Shown here: positions 10,416 through 21,732 of the stretch, in pieces
Layout: every line of letters begins with the position of its first letter
How positions within the stretch are numbered: position 1 is the first letter of the stretch
Assembly (NCBI GenBank): GCA_030220185.1
Contig: JASPKZ010001598.1
Coordinates: forward strand, 1,694,501-1,758,500
Reading direction: 5' to 3'
Source: Diploptera punctata
Taxonomy: Eukaryota > Arthropoda > Insecta > Blattodea > Blaberidae
Length of the DNA stretch: 64,000 nt
Notes under the pieces: model-generated
What the model was told of the DNA's origin: nothing
The model's input: only the letters and a program-made list of their open reading frames with translations
Databases searched by the model: none
Translations under genes and position numbers: made by a program

Positions 10416-10565
10416 TCTGTCACTATTTACTATTTTACACTAAAAACATTATTGTTCGAATTTTCTTTTCGAAGTTTGCAAGTACTGACATGTTCAAACC
10501 AAGTCGGCACGGGTTGCCGTTGAGCCTACGTACACCAAATTGTACTTACAATTGTTTTAACATTA

Positions 10566-10766
10566 ACTAACTCACTGGCGCTACCGAACCCGTAGGTTCA
10601 TAGCCGCGCGGACATAAGCTCTCCATACATCCCTATCCTGAGTCAATGTTTTCCAATCATCTCCTGTATAATCTACTTCCCTCAAATCATAATTAATGTT
10701 ATTCTCCAACCTGATTCTTGGTCTACCAACTGGACGTTTTCCCTCTGGTTTTCCTACAAGAAGCTT
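10566..10766 (-). mobile_element. LINE family 1 insertion with 15-bp target duplication
   Basis: A 201-bp 3'-terminal piece of family 1 (plus strand 'ctaactcactggcgctac' to 'cctacaagaagctt'). It is flanked by perfect duplications ATTGTTTTAACATTA at 10,551-10,565 and 10,767-10,781. A clean 5'-truncated target-primed insertion. Confidence 0.95.
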
Positions 10767-10781
10767 ATTGTTTTAACATTA

Positions 10782-12330
10782 CACAAATAAATTAAGAGGG
10801 TACGCGTTAAAAATAAAATAACCTTTTTTTTAACCTTAATCTATATACACTCGCAAGATATTCGCAAATATGCCTATGTGAAATTATATGAGTTACAAAA
10901 TATATTGACCTCAAATCTAGAAAAAAATTTGATTCCCGGAGGTTCTCTTAACCGTGCAGTGTAAAGCCGATTTATTTTCATAGACTGGTCTATACAGCGG
11001 TCAGAATCTCATCCATCATCATTGATTCTTCTGGCATCGACATTCAGTAGCGTGTAACCCGTGTAGCGGCTCCCAGGCGTATCACTTGGTGTGGGCGTAA
11101 CGTACGCCTGCCAACTGCTGCATTTATGCAACCTCAATATGTACCAGTGGCGTAATTAAAGTTCTATTTCACTTCATTTCTATAGATTTTGGAGTATCGA
11201 AAAATGGCCGTGGCGTTTTCCAGGTTACTCCACATTAGAAATAAAAGTGTCCTTGATAACAAGATCTCAGATTTTAGGTAACTAGTAGCTTCAACCGTTT
11301 AAAAAATTAATGTTTAAATTCTCAATAAAAATACTTCGAAAAGAAGTCGTCAGATGGCGTTGTTGATAGCGATGACTATCGGGCTTCGGATGAAAGGAGA
11401 ATTAATTGTATAAGTAGAAAGAAATTTGACGTTACTATCGGAAGTTCGAATGGCATAACGGTTACCGAACTGACATACAGAGTCAAGGATCCGGGGTTCG
11501 ACTCCCGGTCCGAACGTAATTTTTTTCTAAAAAATACTATTATATATGTTAAAAGAGTCCGTCACGCAGTAACTGTGAAAACTAAGCGAATTCCTCATCA
11601 AGTCAAATCTATGGTCCCATTTTGCTGGTTTAGGGAATATATATTTATTAGGGAATCTATATATTAATACGTCAAGGAAAACTTTGCACCCTTTTTTAAG
11701 CAGACTGCGTGCACGGAGGTGTGTTATATTTGGTATAATTAAAGTTCATGTAGAGAAGGAGTGCAGAAAAATAAAACGTAGGGCCTATGTATAATATGTC
11801 TTACAAATAAATTAAATTCGACAAAATAAAATTAATTGTCTCTAAGGAATGTATGTGTATTTTTCATTTGTTTATATGTGTACTCATTCATTTATTTACG
11901 TTCATACTGAAAGTGCATTGTTGTAAAGAAGAAAATTGTGCAGCAGCTATGTGAATTGACTTACTCTTGCGCATTTATTATTAGTGGTTTATTATTATTG
12001 ATTTTAAAAAATGAGTACATTTTATTATTTAAATTAAACCTTGTCTAATCTCGTTTCAGTAATTTAATTACATTTTTTATATATTTAGATATTCGCACCT
12101 ACTTCCACTATGCCTCGACATAGAACATTGACGGTTTGGAATGAGAGACGAAGAAGAAGGGATATATAATATATTCCAGTGCACATAATAATAAGCCAAA
12201 TACAAATTTAAATGGTATACATATGTTTTATGACGCGTTATAGTTTATCAAATATGGTTTAGCCCAGCTATACCATTTATTTCCTATCGTTCGTATTTTT
12301 AAAATAAATTGAAAATTAATGCATAATTGC
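10782..12330. other. unassigned stretch with one tRNA-like head
   Basis: No LINE, SINE body or ORF of note apart from the tRNA-like segment at 11,454-11,518. Confidence 0.4.
11454..11518 (+). repeat. tRNA-like sequence (SINE head or tRNA pseudogene)
   Basis: An A-box-like 'tggcataacggttaccg' and a B box GGTTCGACTCC are followed by a run of seven T at about 11,521. Acceptor-like GTTCG/CGAAC ends pair, and an anticodon-like stem TGAC/GTCA closes a 7-base loop. The D stem does not pair and the loop triplet ACA is not a normal anticodon. I therefore read it as tRNA-derived rather than a working tRNA. Confidence 0.55.
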
Positions 12331-12351
12331 GTATTTGTTACATACTTAAAA

Positions 12352-13325
12352 ATGTAATGAATTGTGGTCGAATTTCTGAGGATAACGTTCCACAACAATA
12401 TATTACTAATATCTTCAACATCTATAAAGATAATGAAATCTCTGTTAAACAAGATGGCAAACTATCTTCTTGGAAAAAGATCAACACTGGAGTAAGACAG
12501 GGATGTGGACTTTCACCGGTGCTTTTCATTATATATATATATATGAATAGAATAATAAACGAATGGAGGAAAACAAAACGGGGATATATACCCATCAATA
12601 GGAACCTTAAACTCGATGCTATTATTTTTGCAGACAATTTAGCGCTTCTGGCACTTTTCGAAAATGATTTGTAACGACCAATCTATAATTTACAAAAAAT
12701 AGCTGTCAAATTTAATATGGAAATGTCAATTAACAAAACTAATATTATGGCATTTCATGGGAAGGACCCCTACAAAGTAAAATCTGTCTCCAGAATAACA
12801 TTTTAGAGAGATCTAATCAATTTAAATATCTTGGATATTATCTCTCTATCTGAGATGAAAAGGATATCCCTGAAAAAATTACTAGTTATAATAAAAGTTT
12901 AGGAATTATTAATCAAGTTATGAAACCATCCCTTGTACAAAAAAAAACACCAGATTACGTTTATATAACACTTCGGCTAGACCAGTGTTGACCTATGGTA
13001 GTGAAGCATGGACACTAAAAAGAAAACATGAAAGCAGAATAACGGCTTGTGAAATGAGATTCATGTGCAGAACAGCGGGTTCCACCAGATGGGATCGGAA
13101 AACGAACACCGATATCTTAAAAGAATTGAAGACTACGCCAATTTTGGGATATATTAAACAGTACCAACTAAATTGGAAACACCATCTTCAAAAAATGAGT
13201 TCAAATCGGATCCCCAAAGCTGTTTATAATATATACCAAGAGAACGAAGATCTCTAGGCCGTCCTATGAAACGCTGGAGGGAAAATTTTCTATAGGAACG
13301 TAACAGGCCTTGGCCTAATACTTGA
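12352..13325 (+). mobile_element. LINE family 4, RT region, decayed
   Basis: In broken frames: IYKDNEISVKQDGKLSSWKK, TGVRQGCGLSPVLFIIY, RNLKLDAIIFADNLALLALF, stop, KFNMEMSINKT, frameshifts, LTYGSEAWTLKRKHESRITA, CEMRFMCRTAGSTRWDRK, LNWKHHLQKMSSNRIPKAVY, RRSLGRPMKRWRENFL. The RT active-site box reads FADN instead of F/YADD. Many stops. It is followed by an (ATT)n array, the probable tail. A closer-to-intact relative lies at 59,528-60,269 and shares FADN. Confidence 0.9.
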
Positions 13326-13330
13326 AAGGA

Positions 13331-13332
13331 AG

Positions 13333-13398
<66 letters not shown>
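13331..13398. repeat. (ATT)n microsatellite
   Basis: More than twenty ATT units directly after the family 4 LINE; the poly-Ile reading frame across it is an artefact. Confidence 0.95.
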
Positions 13399-13399
<1 letters not shown>

Positions 13400-14074
13400 T
13401 CCCTGAAAAATTCCATGTGCATTGGCATAACTTGAACCCGCGAACCATGACTCTAGACACTAACATGGTAGCAACTGACATGAAAACATAATGGATTATA
13501 AGAACAAATTAATGAATTATACAACAGTAATAATAAAACTTATTGTAACGGTTGACGTAGAAATAAAATGAAACTAGCGGATATTTTTGTCGTTGAAAAA
13601 TAAAAGAGTTAGGGGTTTATGTCGCAACTAGTAACAATTTTAATTCATTATAACCACAACATGGGCGCAAGTAATTTCTACGTGAAACTGGTAATTAGTA
13701 CCACAGTAAAATATTATATATTGATTAATGGTCCGACTCCAACAAGTACAATAATTGCATGTCACATGTCATTAGCCACTTTCTATTTTATCATTCGGGG
13801 ATGAACAGATATTTTAAAATTCCGCTCCCTGTTCGTTTAGTTGCAGTTTTCTCTCCCCAGAGCTGGCTGAATGTGCATGCCACATAAAACTCATGTTCAT
13901 ACAGTGCTATGTACATTTCTTTGAATAAAACTCCATTTTAAACCTTGTTTCATGTAGTTATAAATTGGACGGCGTTATGCATCAACCGGCTATGCGACAT
14001 TATGCAAGTTTCGAGAAAATACTTTAAAGTTTAAATCAATCTTCACTATTTATTGTAGCGCCAAACTAACAATA
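13399..14074. other. unassigned stretch
   Basis: AT-rich; nothing recognised. Confidence 0.4.
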
Positions 14075-14084
14075 CTGGATATTC

Positions 14085-14379
14085 TATACTGTAGTGTTCT
14101 GTCCTAGGGCAGGTCTTTCACAGCAATCATAAGCTTGCAGTTTTACAAGGGAACTATGAGTATGGTAGCTTCCCATTGCTTTCCACACCGGCGGATGATG
14201 ATGATGGCCAGATGATGTTCGGGAACCGTTTGGGCCTCAAACCTTCCTGATATTTGTCTTACAGGTGAGGAAAAACACAGAAAAAACCTCACCCAGGAAG
14301 CTTGTCCCGACCGGAAATTGAACCCGGGCCCGCTGTATGACGAGGCAGCATGCTACCTCGAGACCACAGCGGTGGACTG
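14085..14379 (-). mobile_element. complete SINE, tail type A, with 10-bp target duplication
   Basis: Minus strand: head GTCCACCGCTGTGGTCTCGA, B box 'ggttcaatttccggtcgg', body, ATC repeats and tail A. It is flanked by CTGGATATTC at 14,075-14,084 and 14,380-14,389. Confidence 0.92.
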
Positions 14380-14534
14380 CTGGATATTCCAAGTTATTTT
14401 TCTTATTTAACAGTTATGCATCAACAACTTAAGAGCAGGAACATTTGGCGCTTAGCTGTATGATGCAAAATTTAGATTACTAATTATGAAGATCTGGTTT
14501 CATACCCGTTTGTTGCAGAACACAGAATCTCTGA

Positions 14535-14608
<74 letters not shown>

Positions 14609-14630
14609 TATTATTATTATTATTATTATC
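14535..14630. repeat. (ATT)n microsatellite
   Basis: Long ATT array with one phase break near 14,606. Confidence 0.95.
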
Positions 14631-14699
14631 TTTATAGGCAAAAGACAAATGTTATTAAAAGAAGTGATTTCACATGGATGTGCCCATCGCATTTTTGTA

Positions 14700-15039
14700 T
14701 AACACTGGTCAACATGATTTTTGTCTGATGAGTACCAATAATTGTACTTGATGCAGTTTTTTATCGTGTTTTCAAATACGTATTCGGAATTTCTCCATCA
14801 CCCACAGTTTTTTTTGTTTAAATTTCAATTAATGGATTTAAATAATTATTTTTTAATAAACGTTTTTTCGTCCATTTGTCCATTGTAAAATGAAAATATG
14901 CTAAGTCAAATAGATTTCAGCTATGGAAAAGGGATATCAAGGCAAATGGAATCCTAATATGCTGGCCGATTATTGTCGGACCATCAAGAGGGATAGGCGA
15001 AATATAGCAGAAAATCGTCATTTCTTACTTTCTATGTGA
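14700..15039 (+). pseudogene. intron-exon fragment of the multi-copy conserved arthropod gene
   Basis: From 14,921 a frame reads MEKGYQGKWNPNMLADYCRT, IKRDRRNIAENRHF and stops at 15,037-15,039. This matches the RYQGRW..MMTDNCWSLKRD end of the pseudogene at 3,590. The block is preceded by a polypyrimidine-AG junction ('atagatttcag' before CTATGG). About 220 bp of the upstream sequence is also shared with 58,509-58,765, and that upstream part looks like intron rather than coding. If so, this copy spread as DNA, not as a processed mRNA. No 5' exons are present. Confidence 0.6.
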
Positions 15040-15718
15040 GTCCGAATGTTCGAATATTGTGTAGTTACGAATGTAGAAAATATTAAGTGTTTGAAATTAT
15101 AAATGCCTGTCTCTCTCGGAAACCTTGCGTGATGGAGAAAAGCCGATATCATATTTGAATTCAGGAGAATAAATATCATCAGAATTACAAATTTTTCTTT
15201 CTGAGACAAAAAAAAATATTTTTGTTGCTCAGTGTAATTTTTCACTTAAGGCAGATTGGGGTAGCGATTAAATAAATATATCTACTAATTTGATTTCTGT
15301 TCATGGAATTGTTACAGCATCATTAATTAAATTAATTAAGTTTAATGTGAAATATTGGTATGAAGTTTGAATTAGTCGATAATGAAAATGAAGGAGGGAA
15401 GGCAAATTTGTGTGTCATCAGCACGGTTAATACGTGTTACCGTTGGGGTTTGGACTGCGCTAAGGCTGAGGGTAGTAAGGGCCTGGGAGTTTAATTAAGG
15501 TTTTATTAATTATGAAAGCTTTACTGGCTGCAACACAGGTAGAGTGTCGAGCTGTCTGCGCTACTGATTTACACAACACACTTGTTAACGATTACGTCTC
15601 GCTAAAATCACAAATATTGCGTCAAAGCTACTTACATTGTTTCAGAACAATTAGTCACATTACACCGAGGAACAAAAGTTTTGCTTCCTGAAAAACTGGC
15701 TATCATCTTATATGTATA

Positions 15719-15728
<10 letters not shown>
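15040..15728. other. unassigned stretch
   Basis: A somewhat GC-richer patch at 15,410-15,500 has no ORF. Nothing recognised. Confidence 0.4.

Positions 15729-15729
<1 letters not shown>

Positions 15730-15783
<54 letters not shown>
15730..15783. repeat. (TA)n microsatellite, left half
   Basis: TA array interrupted by the SINE at 15,787-16,136; it resumes at 16,137-16,166. Confidence 0.95.
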
Positions 15784-15786
<3 letters not shown>

Positions 15787-15789
<3 letters not shown>

Positions 15790-16133
15790 CCATCCATAGT
15801 AATTCTGCCCGAAAGCAGGTCCTTCACTGCAATCATAGCATTTTCATGCTATGCTTGCAGCTTTACTAGGGAATTGTGTAGGTGTGGTAGCTTCCCGTTG
15901 CTTTCCACACCGGTGGATGATGATGATGATGATAATGATAAGGATGATGATGATAAAGATGATGGCCATATGATTTCGGGGACCGTTTGGGCCTTTAAGT
16001 TTTCCTGACATTTGTCTTACAGGTGAGGAAAAACCCCGATAAAAACCTCACCCAGAAAAACTGCCCCGACCGGGGATCGAACCCGGGCCCGCTGCGTGAC
16101 AAGGCAGCACGCTACCTCGAGACCACAGTGGTG

Positions 16134-16136
<3 letters not shown>
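15787..16136 (-). mobile_element. complete SINE, tail type A, inserted in a TA array
   Basis: A full-length minus-strand copy: head GTCCACCACTGTGGTCTCGA, B box GGTTCGATCCCC, body, ATC/AT-rich segment, and tail with a CTGC..GCAG hairpin and ATGGATGGATA end. TA repeats lie on both sides, so the exact duplication cannot be defined. Confidence 0.95.
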
Positions 16137-16169
<33 letters not shown>

Positions 16170-16225
16170 GATGCTACACGATACGTATTACAGACTTCTA
16201 GAGGTTGTAGAGGGGACTTAGTAGA

Positions 16226-16735
16226 TTAAGTTTTGATAATGAACCCATGTCCGGAAACGTACTATTTTAATGTAAAATAAGTTTGAAAATTATCTAGGTG
16301 TATCTTTAGGTCGTAATAGTGAAAAATACATAAATAATAAATTACAAATATTTCAATATATATGTGGCACCCTTAAAAAAACACTTGGAAAGAAAGTAAG
16401 CAAAGAAACACATTTAAAATTTTATAAAGTATTAACGGGGATTAAATTTGAACATGAAAAAATATTTATCAATAGATAAAGTCTTGATAAGGAACCCATA
16501 TCCGGAAACGTACTATTTTGATGTAAAATAAGTTTGAAAATTATCTAGGCGTATCTTTAGGTCGTAATAGAGAAACATACATAAATAATAAATTACAAAT
16601 ATTTCAATTTTTATGTGGAAACCTTAAAAGAACACTTGGAAAGAAAGTAAGAAAATAAACACATTTAAAATTTTATAAAGTATTAATGGGGATTAAATTT
16701 GAATATGAAAAAAAAAAGATTTATCAATTGGTGTA
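16226..16735 (+). repeat. tandem duplication of a ~255-bp LINE/TIR segment
   Basis: Units 16,226-16,480 and 16,481-16,735 each contain 'gaacccat.tccggaaacg', 'gaaaattatctaggcg', 'cttggaaagaaagtaag' and 'ggggattaaatttgaa'. The LINE part translates as KFENYLGVSLGRN..YINNKLQIFQ..CGTLKKTLGKKV.KETHLKFYKVL. Confidence 0.85.
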
Positions 16736-17383
16736 CCAGAACAAAATTTAATTTTGGAGACTGGAGAAACAATAAAATATTGTAGTGAGATCACGTATTT
16801 AGGAATTAAAATAAATAAAAATGGGAGTTATGAAGAGGAAATAAGAAATAGAAATAATAAAGGAAAATTTGTAATTGCTTGCCTCAATGGAATATTGTGG
16901 GATAAAAATATAAATAATAAAAATAAAATGAATATATATCATACAATTGTTAAAACCATCATTACTTATTGGAGCACAGCTTTGGCCATTAACAATAAAA
17001 ACAAATAAGTATCTTTTGGCAACGGAAATGGATTTTATACTAAGGGCAGCAAGAATTTCAAGAAGAGAAAAAATTAGGAACTCAGTTATAAGGGAGAAAA
17101 TGAAGATTGAAGACACTATTTTAGATTATATTAAAACTCAGCAATCAAGATGGTGAGGACATGTCCAGCGAATGGAAGAGGATCGACTACCAAAATCTGT
17201 TTTGGAATGGAAACCTGAGGGAAGACGAGGTAGACGAAGGCCTAAAAACTCCTGGAGTCAGGAAATATGTTTATACATGAAGGAGAAACATTTGAAACCA
17301 GAAGATTGGATGGACCGACAAAATTGGCTATTAGGAATCGAACGATGTCAAAGACATTAATCAACCGATGATCTATCTATCTA
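16736..17383 (+). mobile_element. LINE family 3, C-terminal region
   Basis: Frames read ETGETIKYCSEITYLGIKI, NKNGSYEEEIRNR, YLLATEMDFILRAARISRRE, IEDTILDYIKTQQSRW, stop, GHVQRMEEDRLPKSVLEWKP, RRGRRRPKNSWSQEI, EDWMDRQNWLLGIERCQRH, then a CTAT-repeat tail. Only a few frame breaks. Copies at 20,468-21,497 and 42,820-43,003 share the same 3' end. Confidence 0.88.
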
Positions 17384-17559
17384 AAGTACGTTTCCGAACA
17401 CGAGTTCCTTATAAGAACTTTATCTACAGAGTCCCCTCTAGAACCCCTAGAAGTCTGTAATACTTATTGTGAATCACTCTGTATCTTAATTGTATTGTGC
17501 ACATGCGATCATGCTAATATCGAGGAACCCATTGTGAGTTAGTACATTACGATGCGAGG

Positions 17560-18630
17560 TTGGGAAGTGGTTTTTACAGAAGCGAGGAAAATTCAATTTA
17601 CCCACATATTTAGCTTTCATTGATCTTGAAAAAAATTTTGATAAGGTGATAAGAAGAAAATTGTGGGAAATGATGAAGGCAAGAGGGTACCTAACTCAAC
17701 TTTAGAAGGAATAAAATGTCTTTACAATGGCACGAAAATTATCCTTAATTTAGATAATTATTCCAGAGAAGAAATTTTAATAAATCAAGGAGTTCGACAA
17801 TGGTGTACATTATCACCTACATTGTTTAATATATATTTTGACGAGGTTATACGAAAATGGAAAAAAATCAAGTCCAATAGGAATACAAATTAATAAGGAA
17901 ATGTATATGAATATTTTAATGTATGCAGACGATCTGGTAATTATACAGAAGCCAGAGGATGATTTACAAAGAGCCATTTACATGTTGAATCAATTAGGAC
18001 TCTATTATAATCTCAAAGTCTCAACTTCAAAAACTAAAATTATGGCTTTTCAGGGCAAAGTGCCAGTCAGAGCAAAAATAGTGATCAATAATGAAATAAT
18101 AGAACAGATAGCACACTTTAACTATCTTGGTTCAGATATAACATATAGTTTGGGATATACATAATAAATTTAACCGATATCAAATTGTGTGTGGCACCAT
18201 AAGAAGAACCCTCCGAAAGACTCGAAGAGAAACTCAGCTCAGGTTTTATAAAATTATGGCCGTTCCTGTTCTTTTATATGGATCTGAATCTTGGGTACTT
18301 ACAAAAAAAGATATCTCACACATTCAAGCCACTGAAATGAAATTTTTAAGATCCCTAAAAGGATGTAGGTACACGCATGGATAGATTACACAATGAATCA
18401 ATAAGAAATGAACTGGAGATATTTTCAATAGTTGATAAACTAGAAGAGCACAAATACCAATGGAAAGAACATTTAGACAGAATGGACAATACAAGATTAC
18501 CCAAAAAGATTAGCACCTACAAACCACATGGAAAAAGATCTTTGGGACGGCCAAGGAAACGATGGACTTGAGACCGGTACAGGTCGCATTGACCTAATCC
18601 TGGAAAGGAAGAAGAAAGAAGAAGAGGAAA
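17560..18630 (+). mobile_element. LINE family 2, RT domain to 3' end, decayed
   Basis: Reads LPTYLAFIDLEKNFDKV, a shifted GVRQ-like block, then from 17,838 INKEMYMNILMYADDLVII, LKVSTSKTKIMAFQGKV, FNYLGSDI, shift, VPVLLYGSESWVLTKKDISH, ATEMKFLRSLKG, shift, HKYQWKEHLDRMDNTRLPKK, GKRSLGRPRKRW, and an A/G-rich GAAGAAG tail. The YADD catalytic box is intact, but at least four frameshifts or stops inactivate it. Confidence 0.9.
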
Positions 18631-18645
18631 TGTTTAAAAATGGAA

Positions 18646-19749
18646 CGATAGCGAGGTATTTAATTTTTGAGATTGTGTAACACACTTCACAAACGTGCGT
18701 TGTACATTATTTTTTGCGCGATGGTGTTTTCAAAATAATAAATAACAGTAAAATAATAACATATTTGTTGGAAATATTTGCTTTCATTATAAACAACTGA
18801 ACTAACGTTAACAGTGTGATCAATGTTTATTAGTTGAGACTACAGCAGGCAGTGACACGAATCAGTCATAAAATGGCGGTAAGTACGTATTTGTTTGATA
18901 TTGTTTCGAATAAAGTTCAGTTCATTTGTTTAGTATAATGTAGGCCTATATTAACACTACCTTTTGGATATATGTTTGTATATACATTGTACGTAGTAGC
19001 CTATACATAAAGGGCAGTGGTTGTACTTCTCGCAGGAGATTTGTAATATGTAATATTACATTAGGCTATAGTTATTTGGGTTGGCAACCCTGAAATGTAG
19101 AAAGTTGAACTTTCAATCATGGTCGCTATTGCTGTAAGTACAACAAAACGCACAATCGCGCAAAAAAAGTAATTTCTCTAAGTTATGACAACTTATATGA
19201 CTACATGGGTAGTAATATGTGCTTTTCGCGATGGTGCGTTTTGTCGTAATTACAGCAATGGCGATCATGATTGAAAGTTCAACTTCGTACATTTCGGGAT
19301 TGCCAACTTAAATAACTGTAGGCCTACTGTAATATTACATTTACACCCACGTGCGGGAAGTAAAACCACTGCCCTCTATGTATACTACGTAGCCTGTAAC
19401 GCATATACAAAAAATATCCAAAAGGTAGTGTTAATATTCATTATACGAAACAAATCACTGCATTTTAAATGAATTGAACTTTTTTTGAAACAATATAAAG
19501 CAATAAGTACGTACTTGCGGTCATTTTATCAATAATAATGGCTTCACGGCCTCCTGTACTTTCTACTAATAAACATTGCCCACACTGTTAACGTTACTCA
19601 ATTGTTTATAATGAACGCATATATTTCCAACAAAGATATTATTTTACTACTATTTATTATTTTGAAAACTCCATCGCGCAAAAAATAATGTACAACGCAC
19701 GTTGGTGAAGTGTTTAACAGATTCTCGGAAATTAAAAACCTCGCTATCG
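18646..19749. repeat. 1.1-kb imperfect palindrome (arms ~525 bp)
   Basis: The left arm, starting CGATAGCGAGG at 18,646, is mirrored by the right arm ending CCTCGCTATCG at 19,749. Matching landmarks are 'aacgtgcgttgtacattatt', 'ttttgcgcgatgg', 'aacgttaacagtgtg', 'aaaatggc/aaaatgac' with a following splice-donor-like 'ggtaagtacg', 'ttaacactaccttttgga', 'actttcaatcatg.tcgc', and 'caaaacgcac.atcgcg'. The spacer is about 45 bp near 19,197. Arms differ by scattered substitutions and small indels (estimated by eye at roughly 85% identity). No ORF over 75 codons. It could be a foldback element or a DNA-level inverted duplication. Confidence 0.9.
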
Positions 19750-20467
19750 CTCGGTTTTTGAGCATTTTCCACGATTCTGTAAATACCGCTTCCAACCTTG
19801 CTTCGTAATATACTATTGTAAACATGTTTTATGAATTGAAAGCGAGAAATAATAGAAGTATGGTGCTGCGTACAGTAGCTGGCATGTAAAGGAAGATTAC
19901 TGCGGTAATACCGTGCGGTTTAGTTTGCGTTAAGCCACTCCAAAACTCTGTGTCAACTCTCACGGATTATCTCATCTCTCGGAGGACCGTTCAAATATAC
20001 AAACATATTAGCTTTCAAAAGCTCGCCGCGTTATTAAAAATGGCACGATGCAATGCTACATAAATATTGTAATTGTTCGCTTGTATGTACCGTTCCTTGC
20101 ATACAGCCTATGCATCAAACGTAAATGCACACCTTCATGTGGTCTGTTCTCACATCATACAGTGCAAAATGTCCAAACCAAATAAGCCTTTTCATGAATA
20201 ATATTGAATATTTGCATTTATGCTCAGTAACAAATTATGCCATTTGAAATTGTAGATACATTTCACATTACAAAATTAAGTTAGCAGAAGAAATAGCCTC
20301 ATTCATAGGAACTCTCTCTTCCTCTCCCTGCAGCGCATTATCTATCTCTCTCTCTCTCCCCATGCTTAATCTCTCTCTTTTTTAGATACTTTTACGAGCC
20401 TCACGTCTTTATCGTATGCCCTTACAGGGAACTTACCAGTCGAGAGAGTAGCTATTTTTAATTCTGT
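19750..20467. other. unassigned stretch
   Basis: Includes a short TCTC run near 20,340-20,362. Nothing recognised. Confidence 0.4.
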
Positions 20468-21497
20468 ATCAAATGAACATTTTGAACATGAAGAAAAAAA
20501 CAAGATATTTATCAATTGGCAGGGGTGTAAGAGGTAGTGATGTGCATTCTATAACCTCTCCTACCTAATTCTCAACCTCACCTGAACGTGGTACACCCTG
20601 CTTTTAACTAACGAGGTAATGGGAACCGAGTCACGACGGTATAACCGCTCCATCAAATATGGAGGAAATTCCATATTTTGAACGCCTGACTAGAGGCTAT
20701 AAGGTAGCAGCCCTACCACTAGTCTTGCTCTGTGGATGGCTGGTAACCAACCCAGGGGACTTCCTACTACTCGAAGAAACTTAAGCAAAGACTGGAATGA
20801 CCGTACAGGCCACATGGCCTAAAACGAATTGTTCATGATGATGATGATGATTTATCAATTGGTGAACCAGAACAAAATTTAATTTTGGAGACTGGAGAAA
20901 CAATAAAATATTGTAGTGAAATCACATTTTTAGGAATTAAAATAAATAAAAATGGAAGTTATGAAGAGGAAATAGAAATAAGAAAAGAAAATTTGCAATT
21001 GCTCGCCTCAGTGTAATATTGTGGGATAAAAATATAAGTAATAAAAATAAAATTAATATTATACAATTGATAAAAGCATTATTATTTATGGAGCAGATCT
21101 TTGGCCATTAACAACAAAAACAAATATGTATCTTTTGACAACTGAAATGGACTTTATACAAAGGGCAGCAAGAATTTCAAGAAGAGAAAAAATTAGAAAC
21201 TCAGTTATAAAGGAAAAATGAAGATTGAAGACACTTTATTAGATTATATTAAAACTCCGCAATTAAGATGGTAGGGACATGTCCAGCGAATGGAAGAGGA
21301 TTGGCTACCAAAATGTGCTTTGGAATGGAAACCTGAGGGAAGATGAGGCAGAGGTAGACCTAAAACTTCCTGGAGTCAGGGAATATATTTATACATTAAG
21401 GAGAAACATCTACAATAGGAGATTGGATGGACCGACAAAATTGGTGATTAGGAATCGGACGATGTCAAAGACATTAATCAACCGATGATCTATCTAT
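20468..21497 (+). mobile_element. LINE family 3, split by a short retroelement
   Basis: A diverged relative of 16,736-17,383: 'gagactggagaaacaataaa', NKNGSYEEEI, FILRAARISRRE-like (here 'ttatacaaagggcagcaag'), 'ggaatggaaacctgaggg', with the same CTAT-type end. An unrelated 330-bp insertion occupies 20,520-20,849. Confidence 0.88.
20520..20849 (+). mobile_element. short retroelement of unknown family with 13-bp target duplication and (GAT)n tail
   Basis: Flanked by ATTTATCAATTGG at 20,507-20,519 and 20,850-20,862 within a family 3 LINE. It starts CAGGGGTGTAAGAGGTAGTG, has the interior 'ataaccgctccatcaaatat', 'accaacccaggggacttcc' and 'tgaccgtacaggccacatgg', and ends in ATGATGATGATG. No B box fits, so it is not an evident tRNA SINE. 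It may be a SINE with another head or the end of an unlisted LINE. Confidence 0.8.
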
Positions 21498-21654
21498 GAA
21501 ATGTACACTTAGTGACAAAAAGAATGGACCGATTCTTGATCTCGAATATTTCAAGTTTTAACGCGCGATTCACACAAGTAAACTAATAGCACAGTAGAGC
21601 TACAATACGTTTCCCTTCTTCTTTCAAGAGCACTCTTTCTAAACAAAACAAGGA

Positions 21655-21732
21655 AGTGAAAGCTTAGCTCAGTGCTTAGTGGCTTGATTCGCATGCAAGA
21701 GGTTACAGGTTCGATTTCGGGCGAGGTGAGTT
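21655..21732 (+). repeat. tRNA-like SINE head
   Basis: 'gcttagctcagtgcttagtg' (A-box-like), then GGTTCGATTTC (B box) and a T run. No SINE body is recognisable after it. Confidence 0.5.

Larger units (their letters stand above)
16164..17484. mobile_element. TIR element (~100-bp TIRs) carrying LINE sequence
   Basis: Left end 16,164-16,262 (ATACAGGATGCTACACG.., 'attacagacttctagagg', 'ggaaacgtac') is mirrored by 17,384-17,484 (rc ATACAGAGTGATTCACAATA, 'attacagacttctagggg', 'ggaaacgtac'). A third copy of the inner TIR motif sits at about 16,473-16,517. The interior is LINE sequence ending at a CTAT tail exactly at the right TIR. The simplest reading is a MITE-like element invaded by LINE DNA. Confidence 0.65.

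Noticed and set aside
11454..11518. functional tRNA gene
   Set aside because: The D stem is unpaired and the anticodon-loop triplet does not correspond to a normal isoacceptor; better explained as a SINE head.
13290..13481. ORF rich in isoleucine
   Set aside because: Translation of an (ATT)n array; the same holds for poly-Leu/Tyr frames at 14,486, 31,487 and 37,224 and TA-derived frames near 15,700.
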